A stretch of 64,000 bases of DNA from Pseudoalteromonas luteoviolacea (lineage in GTDB: Bacteria > Pseudomonadota > Gammaproteobacteria > Enterobacterales > Alteromonadaceae): assembly GCF_001750165.1 (NCBI RefSeq), contig NZ_CP015411.1:1144001-1208000 (forward strand). The letters run 5' to 3'. Of this stretch, positions 34,937 through 43,042 are shown in pieces (position 1 is the stretch's first letter; every line of letters begins with the position of its first letter). The notes beneath the pieces were generated by a model. The model worked only from the letters and a program-made list of their open reading frames with translations. It did not search any database and was not told the DNA's origin. Both the position numbers and the translations under genes were made by a program.

Positions 34937-35716
34937 ATGATCACGGTTATTTCACCCGCAAAAAATCTCGATTACGACTCTAGTGCGCCAACAACGCGCC
35001 ACACCTTACCTGAGTTATTGACGCATTCTGAAGCATTAATTTCAGTCTGTCGTGACTTAAGTCCTCAAGAAATCGGCAGTTTGATGAAAATCAGCGATAA
35101 GCTGGCTGGTTTAAACGCAGCGAGATTTGCCGACTGGTCTCAGCCATTTACAGCGGATAATGCAAAGCAAGCGATTTTTGCTTTTAATGGTGATGTGTAT
35201 ACGGGTCTTGATGCGACTACGCTATCAGATCAGACGATTGATTACACACAGCAACATTTGAGGATTTTGTCTGGCCTTTATGGGGTATTAAAACCATTAG
35301 ATTTGATGCAGGCGTATCGTCTGGAAATGGGTACGAAATTGGCGAACACGCGCGGGAAAAACTTGTATGAATTCTGGGGTGCGGTTATCGCAGAAAAGCT
35401 TAACGAAGCGTTATCAGAATCTGGTTCTACCCAGTTAATCAATTTGGCTTCTAACGAATACTTTAAAGCCGTAGACAAGAAAGCACTTAATGCTGACATT
35501 ATTACGCCGGTATTTAAAGACTGTAAAAATGGCCAATATAAAGTGATAAGCTTCTATGCGAAAAAAGCCCGTGGCATGATGGCGAGATACATTATGGAGA
35601 ATAATGTTAAAGATATTGAATCACTGAAAGCTTTCGACATTGCGGGCTATTATTTTAGCGAAGAAGCGACACAAAAAGCGAATGAGCCGGTATTTTTGCG
35701 TGAAGAGCAAGCCTAG
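34937..35716 (+). CDS. yaaA: Peroxide stress protein YaaA (DUF328)
   Basis: 259-aa YaaA-family protein, in E. coli an OxyR-regulated factor that limits intracellular free iron during peroxide stress. Signatures are MITVISPAKNLDYDS, NGDVYTGLDA, LSGLYGVLKPLDLMQAYRLEMG and NLASNEYFKAV. The gene is monocistronic; I could not recognise an OxyR site upstream with confidence. Confidence 0.92.
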   Translation: MITVISPAKNLDYDSSAPTTRHTLPELLTHSEALISVCRDLSPQEIGSLMKISDKLAGLNAARFADWSQPFTADNAKQAIFAFNGDVYTGLDATTLSDQTIDYTQQHLRILSGLYGVLKPLDLMQAYRLEMGTKLANTRGKNLYEFWGAVIAEKLNEALSESGSTQLINLASNEYFKAVDKKALNADIITPVFKDCKNGQYKVISFYAKKARGMMARYIMENNVKDIESLKAFDIAGYYFSEEATQKANEPVFLREEQA

Positions 35717-35772
35717 TTATTGTATTTAGCTCTAAAAAGTACTGAATGTATAACGCAGTACGTTAGTGATTA

Positions 35773-35807
35773 TTACCTCATCGCATTATACCGCTGTGAT
35801 GAGGTAA
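35773..35807. terminator. Long inverted repeat after yaaA
   Basis: Perfect 10-bp arms TTACCTCATC (35773-35782) and GATGAGGTAA (35798-35807) around a 15-base loop. No T run follows. It could be a 3' end hairpin of yaaA or an operator for the following MFS gene. Confidence 0.55.
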
Positions 35808-35920
35808 CATACGCTGTAACTGTCTGACTTGTTAATTAATTACCCGTTTTCATTTCTATATTATTTTCTAGCCTTAGCGGAAATCCTCTATTTTTTGCAA
35901 AAAAGTAAGGACACTGAACA

Positions 35921-37102
35921 ATGAATAAAAATGTCTTTTTATTGGCATGCTGCCAAGGGTTGATGACCACGGGCAATATCTTACTGGTGACAATCAGTGC
36001 TTTGGTTGGTCAGAAGTTAAGTGCCTCTGACACCTTAATTACTTTGCCGATCGCGACCCAAATGCTGGGATTATTGCTTGCAACTGTACCCGCTTCATTG
36101 GTGATGGCTAAAACAGGCCGAAAGTTAGGCTTTAGTATGGGTAACCTTATTGGGACATCAGGTGCAATATTGGGTTATATGGCACTGGTAAATAGTCAGT
36201 TTTATTTGTTTTGTTTAGCTACATTTTTAATTGGCATAGGAATTGGTTTCGCCACCTTGTATCGTTTTGCGGCCATCGAGGTCAGTGACAAACCCGCTCG
36301 TGCGATTTCTATGATAATGGCCAGTGGGGTTATTGCTGCGGTACTTGGACCCAATTTAGCTGTATGGGTGAATCACTATTTACCTGAAGTTAATTTTGCA
36401 AATTCATTTTTGGCATTAACCTGTGTGTATCTAATAGCCCTGACACTGTTGCAACTGGTGACTTTTAACGAAGTGTCTGGACAGCAGAGCCAACTTCATC
36501 AAAGGCCGATCAAGCGAATCGTTTCACAACCGCAATTTATGATTGCTGCCTTCATTGGCATGATCAGTTACTCTGTGATGAATTTATTGATGACCGCAAC
36601 CCCTCTGGCAATGCATCGCCATGGCTTTGATTTAGCAGAGTCTGCTTTGGTGATTGAATGGCATGTACTGGGCATGTTTTTACCTTCTTTTTTCACTGGA
36701 AAGTTGGTGGAGCAGTATACTCCCGTGGTTATGGTCATCGTGGGTTGTTTGCTTATGTTGGGTTGTGCCATCATCAATTTGCTCGGGCTGAGCCATTGGC
36801 ACTTTCTCGTTGCATTATTTTTGCTCGGAGTGGGGTGGAACTTTATGTTTATCAGTGCGACGTCAATGGTGAGTGAGACATATCAACCTCACGAGCGCGC
36901 AAAGGCACAAGCTGCAAATGAATTTTTTGTATTTAGTATGGTGGTGCTATCGTCACTATTTGCAGGTTGGCTTGAAAGTAAAATTGGCTGGCAAGCACTG
37001 AATATATGGTCAATCCCAATAGTCACACTTGCTTTATTGGGCTCTGCTTGGTTTAAGCAATACTCACCCCCTTCGCCAGCTGTAAGTAAGCTTTCACGAT
37101 AG
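35921..37102 (+). CDS. Major facilitator superfamily transporter
   Basis: 393-aa protein with about 12 predicted helices in two six-helix halves. It has the MFS loop 2-3 signature in degenerate form (AKTGRKLGFSMGN) and a central cytoplasmic loop around residue 195. Substrate unknown; it resembles drug/sugar-efflux type MFS proteins only generally. Its 3' end overlaps the convergent downstream gene by 50 bp. Confidence 0.85.
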   Translation: MNKNVFLLACCQGLMTTGNILLVTISALVGQKLSASDTLITLPIATQMLGLLLATVPASLVMAKTGRKLGFSMGNLIGTSGAILGYMALVNSQFYLFCLATFLIGIGIGFATLYRFAAIEVSDKPARAISMIMASGVIAAVLGPNLAVWVNHYLPEVNFANSFLALTCVYLIALTLLQLVTFNEVSGQQSQLHQRPIKRIVSQPQFMIAAFIGMISYSVMNLLMTATPLAMHRHGFDLAESALVIEWHVLGMFLPSFFTGKLVEQYTPVVMVIVGCLLMLGCAIINLLGLSHWHFLVALFLLGVGWNFMFISATSMVSETYQPHERAKAQAANEFFVFSMVVLSSLFAGWLESKIGWQALNIWSIPIVTLALLGSAWFKQYSPPSPAVSKLSR

Positions 37103-37847
37103 CGTCACGGAATAATAAATCCGAGTCTTTTTGCTGCGCGCGGTATGATTGGCAAAATGTTGTAGGGTCTACTTCAGTACGCTGTAATAAATGGTCACTG
37201 AGATAGCCATATTGCGTGTACCAAGCGGTTTTAATGTGCTGTGGTGTATTTGGTAGCGTAGAGAGAATACGCTCGCTCAACCTGAATTCTGACTTTCTGG
37301 CCAATGAAATCATGTCGTCATTGGCAGCACCTAGCCAACAGGCGCCCTGCTGATTTACGCATACGAGCGGTAAAAACGGCGCAAGTGCAGGAAAGAGATC
37401 GTTCTGATATAAGGTGACCTGCCAGTATTTTTGTGCAATCGTACAAAACTGCTCAAAACTTGAGATGGCGCTAAAGCCACTTTCGGCAAGTTTTACAATT
37501 TCAACGCGTGGTTTGTTGGGGTTCACGGTATCGTTTGCAGCATCAATATACCAATCGTCAATTAAAATCGCATTTTGGAAGTATTCATCTCTGAGTGTCC
37601 CCCAGACAGGTTTAAGTACTTGCCCACCACTTAGCTTGGCTGAGAGTGGCTCTATTGCTTCAGGTACTTTTTCTTGTGTTAATTGTGTATGCAACTTATC
37701 AAGCACGGCATTGCGTATTTCTTTACATCGGCCTAAGGGGTAGGGTTTCCCCGCAAAGCTTGGATATTGTTTCGCTAATATAGGGTCGATTTCGAGTCTC
37801 AGGTGTGCCAAGTGATTTTCTAATTGTTGCCGTTGCTGCTCATTCAT
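37053..37847 (-). CDS. Conserved-looking hypothetical protein (264 aa)
   Basis: Soluble protein with no signal peptide, starting MNEQQRQQLENHLAHLRLEIDPILAKQYPSF. No family recognised. Notable are YPLGRCKEIRNAVLDKL, a segment WGTLRDEYFQNAILIDDWYIDAANDTVNP, and a Gln/Asp-rich C-terminus. DEYFQNAILIDDWYIDAA suggests an enzyme-like or toxin-fold pocket, but this is speculation. The coding strand is opposite to the MFS gene and the stops overlap by 50 bp. A 19-bp palindrome lies about 76 bp upstream of the start. Confidence 0.75.
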   Translation of the reverse strand: MNEQQRQQLENHLAHLRLEIDPILAKQYPSFAGKPYPLGRCKEIRNAVLDKLHTQLTQEKVPEAIEPLSAKLSGGQVLKPVWGTLRDEYFQNAILIDDWYIDAANDTVNPNKPRVEIVKLAESGFSAISSFEQFCTIAQKYWQVTLYQNDLFPALAPFLPLVCVNQQGACWLGAANDDMISLARKSEFRLSERILSTLPNTPQHIKTAWYTQYGYLSDHLLQRTEVDPTTFCQSYRAQQKDSDLLFRDAIVKAYLQLAKGVSIA

Positions 37848-37922
37848 GATGATTATATTTTATATTGGCCTAAGTAGAGTGTGATATTTAAACACGTCAG
37901 AAATATGAAATGCGTCATTTCG

Positions 37923-37941
37923 TTGTGTGTTAACCACACAA
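37923..37941. promoter_or_regulatory. Palindrome upstream of the 264-aa hypothetical gene
   Basis: TTGTGTG and CACACAA arms around a five-base centre. Placement between the srmB terminator and the hypothetical gene makes an operator for the latter plausible. Regulator unknown. Confidence 0.4.
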
Positions 37942-37975
37942 AGTTAAACTAAGAGTAGCAGCAACGGTGCGGTAC

Positions 37976-38000
37976 AAAAAAGCCCCTGTTGGGGCTTTTT
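37976..38000 (-). terminator. Rho-independent terminator of srmB
   Basis: On the minus strand AAAAAGCCCC/GGGGCTTTTTT with a four-base loop and T run, immediately after the srmB stop. Confidence 0.92.
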
Positions 38001-38001
38001 A

Positions 38002-39234
38002 TTATTTTTTCTTTTTACTCTTAGTTTTAGCCGCTTTTTTCTTGGCTTTAATTTTTGCTGCGTCCTTTTTCTTTTTCGGCGCCTTAGCTTCTTTGTGTTT
38101 CGGCTCTAGACCTTCAATGGCACGTCGTTTAAGTTTTTGATCGGTATAACGCTCGACCTTACCTAAAATTTCAACATCATGTGCTTCAATCAGTGAGATA
38201 GCCGTACCTTTTTTACCTGCACGGCCTGTACGGCCAATACGGTGAACATAAATATCTGCAGTGCGCGGCATATCAAAGTTGATTACGTGCGTTATGTCGG
38301 GAACATCAATCCCTCTTGCAGCAACATCTGTTGCAACCAAGATATTGGTTCTGCCACTGTGAAAACTTGCCATCGCTGTCATTCGTTTATCTTGCGGCAT
38401 TTCTCCTCGAAGCCAAGTAGTCTTGATTTCATTGGCATACAGCTCACCAATTAACTGCTCTAGACGCTCTCGAGTTTTAACGAAAACAATGGCTTTTTGC
38501 ACTTCTTCGCTTTTTAGTAAGTGCGTTAGCAACGCTAATTTATGTGTGTAGTCGTCGGCAAGATGAGCCCACTGGTGGATTTTGCCTTTTTCTTTTCTCG
38601 ATGGCTCAGCTTCTAGTAATGCAGGATCATTGAGCATGCGTTCAGCGAATAACTCAACGCTATCCCCTTCAAGTGTTGCGGAGAATAAGAAGCCCTGACG
38701 GCGGTTTTTAGCCTCTTCACAGATACGTAGCATCTCTTTTTTGAAGCCCATGTCTAGCATGCGGTCAGCTTCATCAAGCACCAACAGTTCGACATTGTCA
38801 GCATGGAAGTTTTCAGTTTCCAAATATTCCATTAAGCGACCTGGGGTTGCTATTAGAATGTCATTGTTTTTTTCAAAGATTTCTTTGTGGCTACCATAGT
38901 TTATACCACCTGTGACAACGCCAATACGTAAATGCGTGTTTTCTGCAAGCGCCTGACACTGTTCATGCACTTGATAAGCAAGCTCTCTGGTGGGTGTCAT
39001 AATTAAAACACGTGCAAATCCAGGGTCTTTTCTTGGGAAATCCAGCAAATATTGAATTGCAGGAATGAGAAAAGCGGCTGTTTTTCCTGTGCCAGTGGGC
39101 GCTGATGCAAGAATGTCACGCCCAAGTAGCGCTTCAGGAATAGCCAGCTGTTGAATGCTGGTGGCGGTTGTATAACCAATTTTTTTTATGGCAGAGAGTA
39201 CCTTGCCATCAAGGTCAAATTCAGAAAATTGCAT
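38002..39234 (-). CDS. srmB: DEAD-box RNA helicase SrmB-like
   Basis: ATP-dependent RNA helicase assisting 50S ribosomal subunit assembly. Helicase motifs: Q-motif TSIQQLAIP, motif I APTGTGKT, Ia PTRELAYQ, II DEAD in VLDEADRMLDMGF, III SAT, V ATDVAARGID, VI HRIGRTGRAG. The SrmB-specific SATLEGDSVELFAERML and KIHQWAHLADD are present. The C-terminal tail is extremely Lys-rich (RNA-binding). 410 aa. Divergent from trmN, as in E. coli srmB/yfiC, which supports the subfamily call. Confidence 0.92.
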   Translation of the reverse strand: MQFSEFDLDGKVLSAIKKIGYTTATSIQQLAIPEALLGRDILASAPTGTGKTAAFLIPAIQYLLDFPRKDPGFARVLIMTPTRELAYQVHEQCQALAENTHLRIGVVTGGINYGSHKEIFEKNNDILIATPGRLMEYLETENFHADNVELLVLDEADRMLDMGFKKEMLRICEEAKNRRQGFLFSATLEGDSVELFAERMLNDPALLEAEPSRKEKGKIHQWAHLADDYTHKLALLTHLLKSEEVQKAIVFVKTRERLEQLIGELYANEIKTTWLRGEMPQDKRMTAMASFHSGRTNILVATDVAARGIDVPDITHVINFDMPRTADIYVHRIGRTGRAGKKGTAISLIEAHDVEILGKVERYTDQKLKRRAIEGLEPKHKEAKAPKKKKDAAKIKAKKKAAKTKSKKKK

Positions 39235-39301
39235 AATGCATCACAAATAAAGGACAATAGCCGAATTATACTTGTGCTTGGCGTTTTCTAAAAGGTGCAA
39301 T

Positions 39302-40000
39302 ATGGCAAGCTTTGCATTTAAACAATTTAAAATTGACCAAAACCATGCCGCAATGAAGGTTTCAACGGATGGGATTATGTTTGGCGCGTGGTTATCGCTC
39401 GATAATGCGAAAAATGTACTTGATATAGGTGCAGGAACGGGGTTGTTGAGTTTAATGGCAAAACAGCGGTTACCAGACTTAACATTATCTGCGATTGAAA
39501 TAGATGAGCTGGCAAGTAAAGATGCAAGCCATAATATTGCATGCTCGCCTTGGCCAGATATTCAATTACATCGCATTGCTGTGCAAGAATTTGAGTCGTC
39601 GGGAAAGTTTGATTTGATATTCAGCAACCCGCCTTATTTTCAGGCAAGCTTAAAAGGGGAAAATGCACAGCGGAACTTAGCCAGACATACAGATAGTTTG
39701 AGCTTTACAGACTTAATTTCGTCGTTTTTGCGTCTTTCTTCTGACTGTGGCAGGCTAGCTATTATACTGCCATCAGATGGTGCACACATATTTATTAAGC
39801 AAGCGCAATCGCAAGGGCTATTTTTGATTCGTCAATGCGACGTGAAAACGACGCCCCTTAAATCTGTGTCACGGGTTATGTTTGAGTTATCCAAAGTAGA
39901 GCAGGCGTTGGTGACAGAATCTTTGTGTATTTATGATGATAAAAATCAATACAGTGCAGAGTTTACGCGTTTGTGCCGTGCGTTTTATTTAAAAATGTAA
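39302..40000 (+). CDS. trmN: tRNA1(Val) (adenine37-N6)-methyltransferase
   Basis: SAM-dependent N6-adenine methyltransferase (E. coli YfiC/TrmN6). SAM motif VLDIGAGTGLLSL and catalytic NPPYFQ are visible. The ATG at 39302 gives MASFAFKQFKIDQNHAAMKVSTDG and 232 aa; the ORF's upstream codons are not conserved. The conserved divergent pairing with srmB supports orthology. Confidence 0.9.
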   Translation: MASFAFKQFKIDQNHAAMKVSTDGIMFGAWLSLDNAKNVLDIGAGTGLLSLMAKQRLPDLTLSAIEIDELASKDASHNIACSPWPDIQLHRIAVQEFESSGKFDLIFSNPPYFQASLKGENAQRNLARHTDSLSFTDLISSFLRLSSDCGRLAIILPSDGAHIFIKQAQSQGLFLIRQCDVKTTPLKSVSRVMFELSKVEQALVTESLCIYDDKNQYSAEFTRLCRAFYLKM

Positions 40001-40043
40001 ATGCTGTGCACGACGAGCTTATGCACAATGAAAGGAGAGTGTG

Positions 40044-40553
40044 ATGGAACGCGCGCAACAGATACAGTTGGTTCTGAGCTTTTTAGACGAAATTAGTTTG
40101 CCATATAGGGTGGTGAGCTTTGAGGAAAAGACTTTTTTACCAGGGCTTAGACATAACCAAGGGATGTTGGAAATAGACATGGATAAACTGGCGTACCCTG
40201 GAGATATATTACATGAGGCCGGTCATTACGCAGTATGTGAACCAAAAGAGCGGCATCTGTTAGATGGTGATATCTACAAAACAGGATTAAAGCATCAACG
40301 GCCAAAACAGCAAATGATGGGAGAGGAAATGGCGGCGACGGCATGGTCAGTCGCGGCGGCGAAGCATCTCGGTTTTTCTCTTGATATTGTTTTTCATAAC
40401 GCGGGATATAGAGGTAATAGTAAAAGCTTGATAAGTGCGTTCGAACAAGGTGGAGGTATCGGTCATCCGCTATTAGGTGCTTATCAAATGAGCTGTAAAG
40501 AGCAAGGTTTTCCAAATATGCAGACGTGGATAAGAAAGGTCTCTTGGGTTTGA
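40044..40553 (+). CDS. Hypothetical protein with HEAGH zinc-metalloprotease-like motif
   Basis: 169-aa protein with no signal peptide. GDILHEAGHYAV holds an HExxH zinc-binding motif near residue 57, and GEEMAATAWSVAAAKHLG about 40 residues later could provide a third Glu ligand as in zincins. LPGLRHNQGMLEIDMDKLAYPGD precedes it. No known family recognised; it could be a small peptidase or a non-catalytic metal protein. RBS AAAGGAGAG precedes the ATG at 40044 (a GTG lies one codon earlier). Confidence 0.75.
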   Translation: MERAQQIQLVLSFLDEISLPYRVVSFEEKTFLPGLRHNQGMLEIDMDKLAYPGDILHEAGHYAVCEPKERHLLDGDIYKTGLKHQRPKQQMMGEEMAATAWSVAAAKHLGFSLDIVFHNAGYRGNSKSLISAFEQGGGIGHPLLGAYQMSCKEQGFPNMQTWIRKVSWV

Positions 40554-40589
40554 GTTTTGTGTGAGCGGGTATGCCCGCTCACATGTGTT

Positions 40590-41111
40590 TTATAGTGTCG
40601 CTGCGTATTCAGTCATAACTTGTTCAATCCAAGTTGCGATACGCTCATCACTCTTTTCATATTGGCTGTCTTCATCTAAAGCAAGGCCAACAAAGTGTTT
40701 TCCATCTTCTGTCAGTGCTTTTGATGCTTCAAACTCATAGTCATCTGAATTTGGCCAAAAGCCGATAAAATTGACTCCTTGAGGGGTAATTTTATCATGC
40801 AGCATACCTAGTGCATCTTGGAACCACTGGCCGTAACCTTGCTGGTCGCCCATGCCGAATAAGGCAATGGTTTTACCGCCCAGTTCAACGCCATCTATGT
40901 CGTCCCATTGAGATTCCCAATCTTCTTGTAATTCACCAAAGTCCCATGTTGAAATACCAAAAATTACAAAGTCGAATTGCTCTGCATTTTTCAATGGATC
41001 ATCTTTGATGTTGTGTAAAGAAATGACATCTTTACCAATGATTTCTTGTATTTTTTCAGCGGCCATTTCTGTATAACAGGTTGTTGAACCGTAAAATAAC
41101 CCGATTTGCAT
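40590..41111 (-). CDS. fldB: Flavodoxin (FldB-like)
   Basis: FMN-binding electron carrier, long-chain type (173 aa). The phosphate loop is YGSTTCYTEMAAEKI, followed by FDFVIFGISTWDFGELQEDWE and GMGDQQGYGQWFQDALGML. Reading starts at the ATG 41111 with GAAGAA upstream. It is divergent from xerD, as in E. coli fldB/xerD, which favours FldB over FldA. Confidence 0.9.
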   Translation of the reverse strand: MQIGLFYGSTTCYTEMAAEKIQEIIGKDVISLHNIKDDPLKNAEQFDFVIFGISTWDFGELQEDWESQWDDIDGVELGGKTIALFGMGDQQGYGQWFQDALGMLHDKITPQGVNFIGFWPNSDDYEFEASKALTEDGKHFVGLALDEDSQYEKSDERIATWIEQVMTEYAATL

Positions 41112-41188
41112 TGTATTCTTCACTCAAATGGCTGTTATTATATGGGGGCAGTCTACCTTAAGGTTTAATCAATTGATACAGGCAGCCC

Positions 41189-42115
41189 GTGAACGAACAA
41201 GAAACCATATTAGAACTAGAAGAAGATGATTTCGATCCTATAGAATCATTCTTAGACGCCTTATTTTTAGAACAAGGGTTGAGTGACAATACCATTTCTG
41301 CATATAGAACCGATTTGGAAAAGTTTTCAAGCTTTATACAGACGGAGCTTGATAGCCAAGATATATTGGCCATCAGTGTGGCTGACGTAGAGGCTTACTT
41401 GGCATACCGTGTTGATTTGGGTCTTAAGCCAAGAAGTACAGCCCGCTCAATTAGTGCGCTGAAACGGTTTTATCTTTACTGGGTAAACCAGAAAAAAATC
41501 AGCCAAAGTCCACTTGTTAATATTGCACAACCTAAAACAGCACAATCCTTACCAAAAACACTTTCAGAGCAAGAGGTTGAGGCACTTTTAAATGCACCGA
41601 ATGTTGAAGATGCTATGGGACTTAGAGACAAAGCCATGTTGGAATTACTCTATGCAACGGGCCTTCGGGTGACTGAATTAGTTGGTTTAAGGATAGAGCA
41701 AATCAACTTGCGTCAAGCTGTCGTTTTAGTTAAGGGCAAAGGTGGTAAAGAACGCATGGTGCCAATGGGTGAAGAATCATTGCGTTGGGTGGAGCAATTT
41801 TTGAATGTTGGTAGACCTCAAATGGTCAAGCATGCAAATGATTTTGTATTTCCTTCCAAACGTGGTATTGGTATGACACGGCAAACTTTTTGGCATAGAA
41901 TCAAACACTATGCTATGTTGGCTGATGTGAAGTCTCCGTTATCGCCACATACGTTACGTCATGCGTTTGCAACACATTTGCTGAATCATGGAGCAGACTT
42001 ACGCGTTGTGCAAATGATGTTGGGCCATAGTGACTTGTCAACGACACAAATTTATACCCATGTTGCTAGTGAGCGACTTAAATCCTTACACGAGCAACAC
42101 CACCCAAGGGCCTGA
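41189..42115 (+). CDS. xerD: Site-specific tyrosine recombinase XerD
   Basis: Acts with XerC and FtsK at dif to resolve chromosome dimers. An N-terminal SAM-like core-binding domain (ESFLDALFLEQGLSDNTISAYRTDL) precedes the catalytic domain: ATGLRVTELVGL (Arg), KGKGGKERMVP (Lys), HTLRHAFATHLLNHGADL (His, Arg), MMLGHSDLSTTQIYTHV (His and nucleophile Tyr). 308 aa with a GTG start; about ten acidic extra residues at the N-terminus compared with E. coli. First of the xerD-dsbC-recJ-prfB-lysS series. This is the housekeeping recombinase, not a mobile-element integrase. Confidence 0.95.
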   Translation: MNEQETILELEEDDFDPIESFLDALFLEQGLSDNTISAYRTDLEKFSSFIQTELDSQDILAISVADVEAYLAYRVDLGLKPRSTARSISALKRFYLYWVNQKKISQSPLVNIAQPKTAQSLPKTLSEQEVEALLNAPNVEDAMGLRDKAMLELLYATGLRVTELVGLRIEQINLRQAVVLVKGKGGKERMVPMGEESLRWVEQFLNVGRPQMVKHANDFVFPSKRGIGMTRQTFWHRIKHYAMLADVKSPLSPHTLRHAFATHLLNHGADLRVVQMMLGHSDLSTTQIYTHVASERLKSLHEQHHPRA

Positions 42116-42178
42116 TGGAATTTTTTTGTGGTTCCACGGTCTTATTGGTGAATGAAAAACGAATTTACGAGAACAAAG

Positions 42179-42910
42179 ATGAAAAAGTTATTTTTAGCAG
42201 CCGCGCTTGCGGCCGGAGCTTCTGCGTATGCAGAGGAATCAACGCAAAAAGAAGGAGTTTTTGCAATTAATCCTATCCAGCAATCGCTGGCTAGCTTAGG
42301 TTTATCGGTTAACGATATTACTGATAGCCCGATCCCTGGGTTGAAAACGGTGATCACTGATCGTGGCGTTTTCTATTCAAGTACGGACGGCCGTTATTTA
42401 ATGCAGGGGGCATTGATTGATATTCCTAATAGGAAAAACCTTACTGAAGATGCGCTGAGTGGTGTACGTAAAGAAGGCTTAAAAGACTACGAAGACTCTA
42501 TGATCGTATACAAAGCAAAAGACGAAAAGCATCAAGTTACGGTTTTTACCGACATCACTTGTGGCTATTGTCGTAAGTTGCACCGTGAGCTAGATGATTA
42601 CTTAGCGGCGGGGATCACGGTTAAGTATCTTGCATTCCCTCGAGGTGGTATTCAAAGCCAAGGTTATGAAGATTTAATGAATGTCTGGTGTGCAAAGGAT
42701 GCAGCGGCGGCAATGACAGAAGCGAAAGCGGGTAACCCTGTAGCTGATGTGAAAGACTGTAGTGCACCTGTTGCTGAGCATTATCAATTAGGTCAGAAGT
42801 TTGGTGTGACAGGGACTCCAGCGATTATCCTTGAAGACGGCACCGTGATCCCGGGTTATCAGCCAGCAGCTGAGTTAGCCGCGTCATTAGAAAGAAATGC
42901 AAAGTCTTAA
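42179..42910 (+). CDS. dsbC: Periplasmic disulfide isomerase DsbC
   Basis: Thiol:disulfide isomerase that reshuffles wrong disulfides. Signal peptide MKKLFLAAALAAGASAYA, a dimerisation domain (PIQQSLASLGLSVNDI, PIPGLKTVITDRGVFYSSTDGRYLM), then a thioredoxin fold with the CGYC active site in TDITCGYCRKLH and the cis-Pro in VTGTPAIIL. 243 aa from the ATG at 42179. Followed by a terminator before recJ. Confidence 0.95.
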   Translation: MKKLFLAAALAAGASAYAEESTQKEGVFAINPIQQSLASLGLSVNDITDSPIPGLKTVITDRGVFYSSTDGRYLMQGALIDIPNRKNLTEDALSGVRKEGLKDYEDSMIVYKAKDEKHQVTVFTDITCGYCRKLHRELDDYLAAGITVKYLAFPRGGIQSQGYEDLMNVWCAKDAAAAMTEAKAGNPVADVKDCSAPVAEHYQLGQKFGVTGTPAIILEDGTVIPGYQPAAELAASLERNAKS

Positions 42911-42938
42911 GCTTTACGTATAATAGCTGCATTGAGAT

Positions 42939-42961
42939 AAAAGGCCGGTAGGCCTTTTTTT
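42939..42961 (+). terminator. Rho-independent terminator after dsbC
   Basis: AAAAGGCC/GGCCTTTTTTT with a four-base GGTA loop. Its T tract overlaps the first arm of the inverted repeat that precedes recJ. Confidence 0.88.
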
Positions 42962-43002
42962 GTGCCTGTGAATGCCATGTACATGATTTATACAGGCACA
43001 AA
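42959..43002. repeat. 11-bp inverted repeat in the recJ leader
   Basis: Perfect arms TTTGTGCCTGT (42959-42969) and ACAGGCACAAA (42992-43002) separated by 22 bases that contain a second palindrome CATGTACATG (42976-42985). Located 41 bp before the recJ ATG. Confidence 0.85.
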
Positions 43003-43042
43003 TTTAACAATAAAAAGTTTAATAAAGAGTAATCAGAGTTCT

